From Lewinellaceae bacterium (lineage in GTDB: Bacteria > Bacteroidota > Bacteroidia > Chitinophagales > Saprospiraceae), in the NCBI GenBank assembly GCA_020636045.1, contig JACJYP010000005.1, positions 344,926 to 408,925 of the forward strand: a DNA stretch of 64,000 nt. Reading direction: 5' to 3'. The notes beneath the pieces were generated by a model that worked only from the letters and a program-made list of their open reading frames with translations, made no database searches and was not told the DNA's origin. The position numbers and the translations under genes were made by a program. This document shows positions 9,044 through 18,900 of this stretch, piece by piece (position 1 is the first letter of the stretch; every line of letters begins with the position of its first letter).

Positions 9044-10528
9044 ATGAAATACATTCTCGCCATTGATCAGGGAACAACCTCCACCCGTGCCATCGTTTTT
9101 GACAAACAGGGCAACACCATTGCCGTAGCACAACAGGAGATCACACAGCACTTTCCAAAGCCCGGCTGGGTAGAGCACAATCCCGTGGAGATATGGGAAA
9201 GCGTGCAGGCCACGGTGCGGCAGGTGGTGGATCGGGTAGGCGCTTCAAACATAGCCGCCATCGGTATCACCAACCAGCGCGAAACCACCGTGGTATGGGA
9301 CAAACGCACCGGAAAGCCGGTATACAATGCCATTGTGTGGCAAAGCCGGCAGACGGCCGATATCTGTAGCGAACTGAAGAAAAAAGGCCTTGACCCGGAA
9401 GTCCGGGAAAAAACCGGGCTGCTGATCGATGCCTATTTCTCGGGTACGAAGGTGAAATGGATACTCGATTATGTGCCGGGCGCCCAGGCCGAGGCATTTG
9501 CCGGCAACCTGCTCTTCGGGACCATCGATACCTGGGTACTGTGGAATCTGAGCGAAGAACGCCGCCACGCCACCGATTATACCAACGCATCGCGTACGAT
9601 GCTGTACAATATCAGGGATCTGAAATGGGATGAAGGGCTTTGCAACGCCCTTGATGTTCCTGCAGGCATGTTGCCCGAGGTCGTGGACTCTTCCGCAGCG
9701 TACGGCCACGCGCGTGCCGATATGCTCGGTGTAGAGGGAATCCCCGTGTGCGGAATTGCCGGCGATCAGCAGGCCGCTTTGTTCGGCCAGGGGTGCTTTT
9801 CGCCGGGTATGGCAAAAAACACATACGGCACCGGGTGCTTCATGCTGATGAACACAGGCGACCAGGCCGTCGCTTCTCCCAACGGCCTGCTCACCACCAT
9901 CGCCTGGGGACTTGGCGGCAAGGTGGAATACGCACTGGAAGGCTCCATTTTTGTGGCAGGCTCGGCGGTGAAATGGATGCGCGACACCGTGGAACTATTC
10001 TCGGATGCGGCAGAAACAGAACCCCTGGCACTCAGCCTGCCTTCCTCGGAGGGCGTATATGTGGTCCCTGCCTTCGTCGGGCTAGGCACGCCTTACTGGG
10101 ATTCAGAGGTGCGGGGGGCAATTTTCGGCCTGACACGCGGCAGCAGCCGTTCGCATCTGGTGCGCGCTACCCTCGAAAGTGTGGCGTATCAGACAAAAGA
10201 CGTGCTCGATGTAATGGAAAAAGATTCCGGCATCCGCTTAAAAGCACTGCGCGTGGATGGCGGAATGGTGCGCAATAATTTCCTGATGCAGTTTCAGAGT
10301 GACGTCCTCGGAGTCGATGTAGAACGGCCGGTGGTGCAGGAAACCACGGCGCTGGGCGCGGCATACCTTGCCGGACTGGCGGTGGGTTACTGGAAAGATG
10401 AAGCGGATATTGCCAAAAACTGGCAACTGGATGCCACTTTCAACCCGCAAATGTCGCCGGAACAGGCAGATCAATTATACCGCGGCTGGCAAAAGGCTGT
10501 TGAAGCCGCCCGGGTATTCAAGATGTGA
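9044..10528 (+). CDS. glpK: Glycerol kinase
   Basis: A 494-residue FGGY-family kinase that phosphorylates glycerol with ATP to glycerol-3-phosphate, the substrate of the GlpD encoded upstream. The N-terminal phosphate loop is IDQGTTSTRAIVFD (residues about 7-20), followed by HFPKPGWVEHNP and ITNQRETTVVWD. The second FGGY signature appears as GSSRSHLVRATLESVAYQTKD, and LRVDGGMVRNNFLMQFQ is the typical ATP-binding region. I chose the ATG at 9044 because the family begins at KYILAIDQG; an upstream TTG would add 21 residues of no similarity. The stop overlaps the start of the following methyltransferase by four bases. Confidence 0.96.
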   Translation: MKYILAIDQGTTSTRAIVFDKQGNTIAVAQQEITQHFPKPGWVEHNPVEIWESVQATVRQVVDRVGASNIAAIGITNQRETTVVWDKRTGKPVYNAIVWQSRQTADICSELKKKGLDPEVREKTGLLIDAYFSGTKVKWILDYVPGAQAEAFAGNLLFGTIDTWVLWNLSEERRHATDYTNASRTMLYNIRDLKWDEGLCNALDVPAGMLPEVVDSSAAYGHARADMLGVEGIPVCGIAGDQQAALFGQGCFSPGMAKNTYGTGCFMLMNTGDQAVASPNGLLTTIAWGLGGKVEYALEGSIFVAGSAVKWMRDTVELFSDAAETEPLALSLPSSEGVYVVPAFVGLGTPYWDSEVRGAIFGLTRGSSRSHLVRATLESVAYQTKDVLDVMEKDSGIRLKALRVDGGMVRNNFLMQFQSDVLGVDVERPVVQETTALGAAYLAGLAVGYWKDEADIAKNWQLDATFNPQMSPEQADQLYRGWQKAVEAARVFKM

Positions 10529-11511
10529 CAGAAAGCAAGGTTTTACTCCTGCACGTAGCCACTCTTCCCATGCATTCAAATCTCGAACCGTTCGCCAATC
10601 GCCTTGCCAAAATGCACAAGCATTATGGCAAATGGGCACGCCGGCAGGGCATCAGTTGCTACCGTGTTTATGACAACGACATCCCCGGCACACCGCTGGC
10701 GATCGATATTTATGAAGATATCGTCCACATTGCGGAGTACGCCCGGGACCACGGCATGGAACCCGGCGAACATGCATCCTGGCTGGCTGAATGCCTGCGG
10801 ATCACAGGTGAAGTGCTGGATGTGCCACCCGAAAGGTTGTTTTTGAAATACCGGCAAAGGCAAAAAGGACTGAAGCAGTACGACCGCTTTGCCCGCTCGG
10901 GGCAGGAATATATCGTGCGCGAAGGCGGTCTGCGCTTTATTATCAGACCGGCCGATTATCTGGATGTGGGATTATTCCTGGACCATCGAAATACCAGAAG
11001 TATGGTCCGTGCGGGATCGGAAGGAAAGCGGGTGCTCAATTTATTCTGCTATACCGGTTCCTTCAGTGCTTATGCTGCGGCAGGAGGCGCCGCTGAAACC
11101 CTTTCGGTAGACCTGAGCAATACCTATTTGCAGTGGGCCGACCGCAACCTTGACCTGAACGGATTTTCCGGAAAGACGCATCGCTTGCTGCAGGCGGATG
11201 TGCTGGCATGGCTCGAACAGCCGCCACGTGAACTTTTCGACCTGATCGTGATCGATCCGCCTACCTTTTCAAACAGCAAACGTATGCAGTCTGTACTGGA
11301 TATTCAACGCGATCACGTAATGCTGCTCAACCGGGCGCTGCGGCATTGTGCGCCCGGCGGCACAGTATATTTCTCCACGAATTTCAGAAAGTTCAGGATG
11401 TGGGAAAGCGAAATACGCGCCGCCGCGATCGACGATATCTCAAAAAAAACGGTGCCGGAAGATTTCAGGAACAAAAAGATCCATCAATGCTTCCGGCTCA
11501 CGGCGCCCTGA
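10525..11511 (+). CDS. Class I SAM-dependent RNA methyltransferase, RlmK-like
   Basis: A 328-residue protein matching the layout of the RlmK half of E. coli RlmL, which makes m7G2069 in 23S rRNA. The N-terminal about 130 residues form an RNA-binding region, then YIVREGGLRFIIRPADYLDVGLFLDHR, a segment typical of RlmI/RlmK. SAM motif I is VLNLFCYTGSFSAYAA and motif IV is IDPPTFSNSKRM. It is shorter than RlmL, with no RlmL-type half attached, so it is a stand-alone RlmK. The start is a GTG overlapping the glpK stop by four bases; an ATG fifteen codons in (10570) is an alternative. rRNA target is inferred from family. Confidence 0.85.
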   Translation: MTESKVLLLHVATLPMHSNLEPFANRLAKMHKHYGKWARRQGISCYRVYDNDIPGTPLAIDIYEDIVHIAEYARDHGMEPGEHASWLAECLRITGEVLDVPPERLFLKYRQRQKGLKQYDRFARSGQEYIVREGGLRFIIRPADYLDVGLFLDHRNTRSMVRAGSEGKRVLNLFCYTGSFSAYAAAGGAAETLSVDLSNTYLQWADRNLDLNGFSGKTHRLLQADVLAWLEQPPRELFDLIVIDPPTFSNSKRMQSVLDIQRDHVMLLNRALRHCAPGGTVYFSTNFRKFRMWESEIRAAAIDDISKKTVPEDFRNKKIHQCFRLTAP

Positions 11512-11535
11512 GGCCAAGGGCAACAGGCGATATTT

Positions 11536-12006
11536 CTACTGCTGGCCTTCTTCGGCCGGTTTTGCGTCTTTTTTCCAGGCTTTCTTTTCCGCCTTCTTCT
11601 CAGATTTCTTCTGCTTCATGGCTTCTTTTTTCTCCTGCTTCTTTTGCATGTGAGTGTCGCGTTTGGCTTTCTTTTTAGCCATGATCTCGTCATACTTTGC
11701 AGCCTGCTCGGGGCTCAGGAGCGCTCTGTGGGCTTTGATTTTTTCTTCCCGCATTTTGGCCATTTCTGCCTTTTTAGCGGCCCGGTTTTCTTTTGCCTTT
11801 GCGGCATATTCTTCGTCGATCTGCTTGAATCTTGCCTTTTGATCCTCAGAGAGATTCAGGTCTTTGGCAAGTTTATCGTCGTTATGATGTTTGTTCTGCG
11901 CCATTTTCGCCTTGCCGGAGGGGGCGGGATCGGATTGTGCAAAGGCGCCACTGAACGTAAAGATCGCCAGTACGGCAGCGAACATCCATTTTGGGAACTG
12001 TTTCAT
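11536..12006 (-). CDS. Lysine-rich periplasmic Spy/CpxP-like protein
   Basis: A 156-residue exported protein. Residues 1-23 are a signal peptide ending SGAFAQ. The mature part contains two LTxxQ-like motifs, LNLSEDQKARFKQI and LSPEQAAKYDEI, the hallmark of the Spy/CpxP chaperone fold. The last 45 residues are an extreme Lys/Ala/Glu-rich helix (KKQEKKEAMKQKKSEKKAEKKAWKK), giving a highly basic tail. Spy-like proteins bind unfolded proteins or metals in the periplasm; which applies here is unknown. It converges on the RlmK-like gene with only 24 bp between stops. A TACTTTTG promoter box is 53 bases upstream. Confidence 0.75.
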   Translation of the reverse strand: MKQFPKWMFAAVLAIFTFSGAFAQSDPAPSGKAKMAQNKHHNDDKLAKDLNLSEDQKARFKQIDEEYAAKAKENRAAKKAEMAKMREEKIKAHRALLSPEQAAKYDEIMAKKKAKRDTHMQKKQEKKEAMKQKKSEKKAEKKAWKKDAKPAEEGQQ

Positions 12007-12059
12007 GTGATAAAGATTTTGTGTTGCATTAATGATAACCCTTTGACTGCCGAAGCGGC

Positions 12060-12067
12060 CAAAAGTA
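12060..12067 (-). promoter_or_regulatory. Bacteroidota -7 promoter element (TACTTTTG)
   Basis: Exact TAnnTTTG match on the minus strand, 53 bases before the Spy-like gene. It lies between the psd stop and this gene, suggesting that the Spy-like gene has its own promoter. Confidence 0.6.
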
Positions 12068-12109
12068 TCGGCAAGAGAGTATTAAAGTCGTGTTAAGGAA
12101 TATTGCCGT

Positions 12110-12778
12110 TCAGGTTGGCTTTGCCAGTGTTGCAATGACCGTCCGGTTTCCTTTTACCTGCTGGTCCATGCTGACCTGAACCTCTGCTCCGGCCGGCAGG
12201 AATAGATCGACCCGTGAGCCGAATTTGATGAATCCCATTTCGCTGCCTTGCTCTACCCGGTCGCCTTCCGATACGTACCATTTGATGCGCCTGGCCACTG
12301 CGCCGGCAATTTGGCGCATCAGGATGTCGCCGTGGTCCGTGCGGTACACAAGGGTAGTCCGTTCATTTTCGGTGCTGCTTTTCGGATGCCAGGCCACCAG
12401 GTATTTGCCGGGGTGGTAACGGAAATACTGCACGATTCCGGCGATCGGGTTGCGATTGACGTGGACGTTGAACGGCGACATGAAAATGGAAACCTGAAGC
12501 CTTTTGTCGTGGAAATATTCATCTTCCTGCGCCTCCTCGATCACACAGATCCGGCCATCGGCAGGAGCATAGACCAGGCCATTGTCTATCGTTGGTAATA
12601 CGCGTACCGGATTCCTGAAAAACTGGAGGATGACGAGAAAAAAAACGATTGACAACAGCAAAAACAGCCACCCTGCGATCGGCGGCGCGAGATTCCATAT
12701 TGCGATATTCAGAACAGTCAGCACCAGTAATGCGGAGAACAGGATGATGCGGCCTTCTCTGTGTATTCTAAAATTCAT
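12110..12778 (-). CDS. psd: Phosphatidylserine decarboxylase (short proenzyme)
   Basis: A 222-residue inner-membrane enzyme that converts phosphatidylserine to phosphatidylethanolamine. Two membrane helices occupy about residues 12-55. The catalytic domain contains YAPADGRICVIEE and HKRLQVSIFMSPFNVHVNR-like sequence (the segment VSIFMSPFNVHVNRNP is present). Near the C-terminus FGSRVDLFLP holds the self-cleavage site; cleavage before S188 would give the pyruvoyl group of the small subunit. The short form with GSR instead of GST is usual for the Bacteroidota and archaeal-like group. No pssA gene is adjacent. A TAATTTTG promoter box lies 82 bases upstream. Confidence 0.92.
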   Translation of the reverse strand: MNFRIHREGRIILFSALLVLTVLNIAIWNLAPPIAGWLFLLLSIVFFLVILQFFRNPVRVLPTIDNGLVYAPADGRICVIEEAQEDEYFHDKRLQVSIFMSPFNVHVNRNPIAGIVQYFRYHPGKYLVAWHPKSSTENERTTLVYRTDHGDILMRQIAGAVARRIKWYVSEGDRVEQGSEMGFIKFGSRVDLFLPAGAEVQVSMDQQVKGNRTVIATLAKPT

Positions 12779-12859
12779 TTCCTAATGTCATTTGATCGTT
12801 AATAACGCACTCGCGGGTTTTCAACTTTCAGTAAAATAAACCGGCTGCGTTCGAAAGGG

Positions 12860-12867
12860 CAAAATTA
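12860..12867 (-). promoter_or_regulatory. Bacteroidota -7 promoter element (TAATTTTG)
   Basis: Exact TAnnTTTG match on the minus strand, 82 bases before the psd start. It is divergent from the asd promoter box at 12916. Confidence 0.5.
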
Positions 12868-12915
12868 AGAATTTTAGACCCAGGCAGCGTATCGCGCGGG
12901 AGTTCTGTGAATCCC

Positions 12916-12923
12916 TATCTTTG
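12916..12923 (+). promoter_or_regulatory. Bacteroidota -7 promoter element (TATCTTTG)
   Basis: Exact TAnnTTTG match, 41 bases before the asd start codon. Confidence 0.65.
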
Positions 12924-12964
12924 CTGCACAAAACAACTATTCACAAATACAATATTACAGGTCC

Positions 12965-13987
12965 ATGAAAGTAGCAGTAGTAGGCGCCACCGGCCTGGTC
13001 GGCTCCAAAATGTTGCAGGTGCTGGAAGAGCGCCAGTTTCCGGTCAGCAGGCTTTTTCCCGTTGCCTCCGAGCGTTCCGTTGGAAAGATGGTCAGGTTTC
13101 AGGGCAAGCGATACCGGATCATCGGCCTTGAAACGGCAGTAGCGAAAAAACCGGATGTGGCGATTTTTTCGGCAGGTGGTAGCGTTTCCAAAGAGTGGGC
13201 GCCGCGATTCGCCGAAAAAGGTACGGTGGTGATCGACAATTCATCGGCCTGGCGCATGGACCCCGATAAAAAACTGGTCGTACCTGAAGTGAATGCCGGG
13301 GTGCTCACCAAAAACGACAAGATCATTGCCAACCCCAACTGTTCCACGATCCAGATGGTGGTGGCGCTCAAGCCTCTGCACGATGCCTACAAGATCCGCC
13401 GGATCGTGGTAAGCACCTACCAGTCTGTGACAGGTACAGGTGTAAAAGCCGTCGATCAGCTGATGCGGGAACGAAAAGGCAAGTTTGGCGAAGGCGCGTA
13501 CCCCTACCAGATCGACCTGAACGTACTTCCCCATATCGACGTATTCATGGAAAACGGCTATACGAAGGAAGAAATGAAAATGGTGAACGAAACGCGCAAG
13601 ATCATGGGCGACGATTCGATCGGCGTCACGGCGACCACCGTCAGGGTGCCTGTGATCGGCGGACATTCCGAATCCGTCAACGTGGAGTTTGAGCGCGACT
13701 TCGATCTGGATGAACTGCGCTCACTGCTGGCAGCTGCGCCCGGGGTGATCGTATCGGACAACCCTGCCAAACTGGAATACCCCATGCCGCTTTTTGCCCA
13801 TGACAGGGACGAGGTTTTTGTGGGGCGCCTGCGCCGCGACGAAAGCCGGCCGAACACACTGAACATGTGGATCGTGGCCGATAATTTGCGCAAAGGGGCC
13901 GCCACCAACGCTGTTCAGATCGCCGAATATTTGTTGAAAGCGGGTATTTTGAAGCTAAAAATGAAAAAAACCGCCCTTGCGGTATAA
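12965..13987 (+). CDS. asd: Aspartate-semialdehyde dehydrogenase
   Basis: A 340-residue NADPH-dependent enzyme that reduces aspartyl phosphate to aspartate semialdehyde, feeding lysine/diaminopimelate, threonine and methionine synthesis. It starts MKVAVVGATGLVGSKMLQVL, the Rossmann motif. The active-site segment NPNCSTIQMV places the catalytic cysteine at residue 126. The later stretch RVPVIGGHSESVNVEFE contains the conserved substrate-binding His. Length and domain order are normal. It stands alone between divergent psd and a downstream coiled-coil gene that has its own promoter box overlapping the asd stop codon. Confidence 0.95.
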   Translation: MKVAVVGATGLVGSKMLQVLEERQFPVSRLFPVASERSVGKMVRFQGKRYRIIGLETAVAKKPDVAIFSAGGSVSKEWAPRFAEKGTVVIDNSSAWRMDPDKKLVVPEVNAGVLTKNDKIIANPNCSTIQMVVALKPLHDAYKIRRIVVSTYQSVTGTGVKAVDQLMRERKGKFGEGAYPYQIDLNVLPHIDVFMENGYTKEEMKMVNETRKIMGDDSIGVTATTVRVPVIGGHSESVNVEFERDFDLDELRSLLAAAPGVIVSDNPAKLEYPMPLFAHDRDEVFVGRLRRDESRPNTLNMWIVADNLRKGAATNAVQIAEYLLKAGILKLKMKKTALAV

Positions 13988-13992
13988 TTTTG
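13985..13992 (+). promoter_or_regulatory. Bacteroidota -7 promoter element (TAATTTTG)
   Basis: Exact TAnnTTTG match whose first three bases are the asd stop codon, 57 bases before the ATG of the coiled-coil gene. It supports the ATG at 14050 rather than an earlier start. Confidence 0.55.
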
Positions 13993-14049
13993 CAAAACCT
14001 AGGCCGGCCAAACACCCTGCCTCTCACTGTATCAACCGTACCGTTTGTT

Positions 14050-15714
14050 ATGAAGAACAAAGTAGTAATCTGGGGGACCAACGCGAACGAAGAGAAAGTC
14101 CTGATCGCACTGGAACTAAAAGCAGACGCCAACAAAGTAATGTTGTACACCTTCCCGGAAGCGCTTGCCGACGACGAATTTGTCAATAAAATGATGAACG
14201 AGTGGCGTGAAGGAAAAGAAGTTGAATTCCCGGAAGGCTACACCGCCCTCGAGCGCGAACTCAGCGTTACGGAAAGCCTGCTGCCGGATGACCTCAAAGT
14301 GGATCGCAGCGACATTATACAGCGCGCTCAGACAGAATGGCATTTTGCCGTTTTATCCGCCAAACTCCACGCCGCTTATCAGCAGGAACTGGCCGAATTC
14401 AAGGAAAAGATAGAGGCGCTCAGCACTTATGACAATAAGATCTGGGATGGCCTGAAGGCCTTCTGGGATAAAGTACAATCCCAGAGCCGCGAGCGGAATT
14501 TGTTCCGGGAACATGCGGACAACCTGCGCGACAATATCAACGCGTTGTTTGACGAGATGAAACAACTCCGCTCAAAAGTGCAGGGCGAATTTGTGACGGC
14601 GTCGCAATCTCTTTTTGAGGATTTCAACAAGATACTGGACGAGGTAGATGAGAAAATTGCTGCCGGCAGTGCCAAACTGGGGAGCATTTTTGAAGAACTC
14701 AAACAAATACAGCGCCGGTACCGCGATGCGCGGCTGACCAACGAACACCGCAACATTCTGTGGGATCGTATCGACGGCGCGTTCAAAAAAGCAAAGGAGC
14801 GCAAATTCGGCCCTTCCGCCAACGAAGGCTCTGTGTCGGAGCGCCACGAAAGGCGCCTCAATGGCTTGCTGGAGGCCATGAAACGTATGGAGAGCAGTAT
14901 ACGCCGCGATGAGGATGAACTTAATTTCCAGCAAAAAAAGATCAATTCAAGCGAAGGACAACTGGAAGCTCAGATCCGCACTGCCAAGATCAAGATGATC
15001 GAGGAACGCCTGGCTTCGAAACGCGAGAAACTGGCGGAGATGGACAAAACCAAGACGGAAGTGGAGCGCCAGGTAAAAACGGCACGGGAAAAAGAAGCCC
15101 GCCGGGCAGAAAAAGAAGAGGAAAAGCAAAAAATAGAATCCGCCAAAGAAGCGATCAAATCCGAGATCGCCGCCGAAATAAAAGCGAAAAAGGAGGAAGA
15201 AGGCGATCTGTTGGATGCCGCATCATCGGTGATCGGCGATGCGCTCATGAGTGCATTGGACAGCGCCAGGGCAGTAGCCAGCGTAGCGGCCGATAAGGTG
15301 GAAGAAGCTGTGGAAAAAGCGGTTGATAAAGCGGAAGAAATGCTGGAATCGATCTCCACGAAAGAAGACGCCGGCAAAGCAGGCGATAAAAAGGACATTA
15401 TTGTTGATGATGTAGTGCAACAATCAGGGGCAGCTGGCGAGGAGGGTATGGAATCCTTCAAAGAATCCAGCGAGGAAAAAGCGCCGGAGAAGAAGGACAT
15501 CATCGTCGATGATGTTGTCCAGCAGTCTGGCGCGGCAGCGGATGAAGGCATGGAGTCCTTCAATGCAGGTGAAGAAAATGCCCCCGGAAAGAAGAAGGAT
15601 ATCATCGTCGATGATGTTGTCCAAAACACCGGTGCGGAGGAAACGGGCGGCCTCGAATCTGTAAAAGAAGAGCCTGCCAAGCCCAAGCGGACGACCAAGA
15701 AAAAAGATGCCTGA
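14050..15714 (+). CDS. Long coiled-coil protein with a three-fold C-terminal repeat, function unknown
   Basis: A 554-residue cytoplasmic protein without signal peptide or membrane segment. Residues 1-80 form a small globular start (MKNKVVIWGTNANEEKVLIAL). From about 90 to 400 it is nearly continuous coiled coil, rich in Lys, Glu, Arg and Ala (ERLASKREKLAEMDKTKTEVERQ is representative, seen at about 315-345). Then come an amphipathic Ala/Val segment (about 400-440) and three copies of KKDIIVDDVVQ..GA at nucleotide offsets 15388, 15490 and 15592, an exact 34-residue period. The tail is KPKRTTKKKDA. I do not recognise the family. A strong terminator follows. Confidence 0.8.
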   Translation: MKNKVVIWGTNANEEKVLIALELKADANKVMLYTFPEALADDEFVNKMMNEWREGKEVEFPEGYTALERELSVTESLLPDDLKVDRSDIIQRAQTEWHFAVLSAKLHAAYQQELAEFKEKIEALSTYDNKIWDGLKAFWDKVQSQSRERNLFREHADNLRDNINALFDEMKQLRSKVQGEFVTASQSLFEDFNKILDEVDEKIAAGSAKLGSIFEELKQIQRRYRDARLTNEHRNILWDRIDGAFKKAKERKFGPSANEGSVSERHERRLNGLLEAMKRMESSIRRDEDELNFQQKKINSSEGQLEAQIRTAKIKMIEERLASKREKLAEMDKTKTEVERQVKTAREKEARRAEKEEEKQKIESAKEAIKSEIAAEIKAKKEEEGDLLDAASSVIGDALMSALDSARAVASVAADKVEEAVEKAVDKAEEMLESISTKEDAGKAGDKKDIIVDDVVQQSGAAGEEGMESFKESSEEKAPEKKDIIVDDVVQQSGAAADEGMESFNAGEENAPGKKKDIIVDDVVQNTGAEETGGLESVKEEPAKPKRTTKKKDA

Positions 15715-15746
15715 CCAAGAAGGCGATTAACAATATTAATAAAGTC

Positions 15747-15785
15747 AGTCCCGCAACGTATTGAGTTCGTTGCGGGACTTTTTTA
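15747..15785 (+). terminator. Rho-independent terminator
   Basis: A perfect 12-bp stem (AGTCCCGCAACG pairing with CGTTGCGGGACT), a 9-base loop and a run of six T. It ends the coiled-coil gene. Confidence 0.9.
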
Positions 15786-15871
15786 TGCGCTGCGATCTTT
15801 CCAGATCATTTTCTCGAGCCTTTTCCCGGATACACCTTAATGGAAGATATCTAAAGACCTATCCCCAAAAA

Positions 15872-15910
15872 GCAATGAGCCATCTCCGGTTGCCGGAAAT
15901 GGCTCATTGC
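15872..15910 (-). terminator. Rho-independent terminator of secDF
   Basis: A perfect 12-bp outer stem (GCAATGAGCCAT / ATGGCTCATTGC) with an inner TCCGG/CCGGA stem. On the minus strand it is followed by five T, so it ends secDF, whose stop codon is 30 bases upstream. Confidence 0.88.
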
Positions 15911-15939
15911 ACAATTTTTATACAGAAAATATTGCCGGG

Positions 15940-18900
15940 TTACTTGGCCACTGCTTTCTTGGAAGATTTTCCGGTTTTGGCAGGTACTTCTGCGGCGGCG
16001 GCTTCTACCGATTTTCCGGCTACCACATCTCCTTTCAACATGTCGACCACAAGTGCGGAAGCCACGAAGATGGAAGAGTAGGTACCGAAAACGATACCGA
16101 TCAACATGCCGAATGCGAAACCTCTGATGGCATTACCTCCGAATACAAAGAGCAGCAACACCACGAGGATCACCGTGCCGGAAGTGATCAGGGTACGACT
16201 CAGGGTCGTATTGATGGCCATGTTGAACACTTCTTCTTTCTTTTTCCCGGTAATGGTATTCATAAATTCCCGGATACGGTCGTACACGATCACCGTATCG
16301 TTCACCGAATAACCGATTACCGTCAGTATACAGGCAATGATCGCCTGATCGATCTCCAGCGAGAACGGCACGATGCCGTGCAACGCTGTAAAGAACGTCA
16401 GGGTAATGAGCACGTCGTGGAAAAGGGCCAAAACGGCGCCCATGGAGAATTGCCAGCGGCGGAAACGGATCAACAGGTACAGGAAGATGAGCACAAGGCC
16501 CCACAAGCCCGCTTTGAAAGACGAGTTGCGGATGTCATCTGCAACGGTCGGGCCGACCTGGCTCGACGAGGTGATGTGCGTACCGGCGGCTTCCGTCTTT
16601 TTAAACGTGGAATCGGTTTCGATCCCCGCAGTTTTCAGGCCTTCCTGAAGTTTTGCTACCACGCGGTCGTTCACATCTTTACCCTGGTCGTTGATCAGGT
16701 AAGAAGTGGTGATGTTATACGTGTTGTCGGTATTTACTTTTTTGATGATCGGATTGCTGCCTTCAAAAGCCTGCGTCAGCGGTCCGCGGAGTTGCTCAAT
16801 CTCGACAGGGCGGTCGAATTGGACGTTGTAAGAATAACCTCCTTTAAAATCGACACCGAGTTCGAAGCCGCGCATAAAGAACATGACAACGCCGAATACG
16901 ATGATGGCCAGCGAGAAGATATAGGCCATTTTGCGCTTGCCGATCCAGTCGTAGTTGGCGCCTACGAGCCATTTTTCCGACCAGGGGAAGCTGTAATTTA
17001 TTGCGCCGCCGCGATCCATCCACCATTCGGTCATCATACGGCCGACCAATACAGCGGTGAACAGCGAACTAATGATACCGACCAGCAGTACCGTGCCGAA
17101 ACCCTTGATCGGGCCGAGGCCGAAGTACATCAACACGATAGCCGTCAGCAAGGTAGTTACATTGGCATCGATAATAGCAGACAAGGCGCGGTTAAAGCCG
17201 GTAGAAACGGCTTTTCCGATCGAAAGCCCGTTTCTCAACTCTTCCCTGATGCGCTCGTAAATAATAACGTTCGCATCGACGGCCGCTGCCAGTGTCAGTA
17301 CGATACCTGCAATACCCGGAAGGGTCAGTACCGTGCCCATGGAAGCCAGAGCGCCAATGATGAAGAAGAGGTTGGCCAGCAATGCGATCACGCTCACCAC
17401 GCCGCCACGGTTGTAGTAGGCGATCATGAAAGCGCAAAGCAGCGCGATGGACAACAACATCGTGATCAGCGACTTATTGATGTTGTCGGCGCCGAGCGAG
17501 GGGCCCACCTGGCTTTCCTGTACGATGTGGGTGCCGGCAGGCAGTTTGCCCACCTGCAGGATATTGGCAAGGTCTTTTGCCTCGTCAATGGTAAAACCGC
17601 CGGAAATGGAAGAATTACCTCCGGTGATCGGGTTGATCACATAGGGTGCGCTGACCACCTCGTCGTCGAGTACAATGGCGATCTCGCGGTTGCCGTTGTT
17701 CACGGCCTGGGTCGTCAGATCTGCCCAGATGCGCGCGCCTTCGTTGTTCATGCTCAGGCTGACGCTGATCTCTCCTTTCGGGTCGGGTTGTGCGCTGGCA
17801 TTGGTGACTACGGAGCCGTCGAGCGGTGCAACGTCCTGATTGCCAGGCTTTTTAATGCCAAAAAGCTTGTATTGACCAACTGTTGTGCTAGCCACCGTTT
17901 CCCCCCGGTCTTCATCGGGTTTGAGGCTCCAGCGGAACTCGAGGTCGGCGGGGAACATTTGTTTGACCTCCGGGCGGTTCAGGTACTCCGTGATCAGGCG
18001 GATCTTGTTTTTATCGGCGTAAGCGAGGATCGGACCGCTACCCATGGTAAGGTTGGAGAGCAACGGGCCGTTTTGCATATTTACCGTAGGATCAACCGGC
18101 ACGTCCGTGATCCGCATTTCTTTTTCCTTAGTAGAGTCGGGCTGCCCGTCGGGGCCTGCCGGATATACGTATGAAGTATCTTTCCGGGTTTGTGCCGTAT
18201 TTGCCGTCGTATCGCCGGAAAGCAGCGCGCGGAGCCGGAGGTCGGCATCTACAAAACGCTGGCTCAGGTTGTTGTCGGTAAGCCGGTATGTATCCCAGAA
18301 TTCCAGTTTTGCCGAGCGCTGGAGCATGTTCCTTGCGCGTTCCGGGTTGTCGATGCCCGGCAGTTCCACCAGAATAAGGTCGCGTGCGGCGTCAAGGCTT
18401 ACGTTCGGCTGCACTACGCCCAGTTTGTCGATACGCTGCTTCAGTCGCTTGTAGGTTTCTTCTACCGCGCCGTCGGCCAGCGTGCGAATCGTGCGCAGCA
18501 CATCGGGGTCGGGGGAGTTGAAATTGATCTGATTCTTCAGCGATTCGTTGCGGGCAAAAACAGTTGCCAGCGGCTTGCCGGCGCTCGTTTCTTTCCATGC
18601 CTGGGAAAACAACGAGATATAATCGCCCTGCTGGGATTTTTGCAACTCGGAAGCCTTGTCGAGCGCCTGTGTGAATGCCGGATCGGTATTCCCCTGCGCC
18701 AGGCTTTTCATAAAGTCGCGCAGGTCGACCTGCAGGAGAACGCTCATACCGCCTTTCAGATCGAGGCCCAGGGCCAATTGGCTCTTTTTCAGGTCGGCAT
18801 AGGTGAATTTTTTGATGAGCGGGATGCTGAAAACCGTCTCACTCGACATAGAGTCGAGATAAGAAGCATAACAGCCCTGCCAGCTCGCGTTCGGACTCTT

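Noticed and set aside
15907..18174. 755-residue frame opposite secDF
   Set aside because: It is antisense to a well-conserved gene; long antisense frames are common in G+C-rich genes with biased codons.
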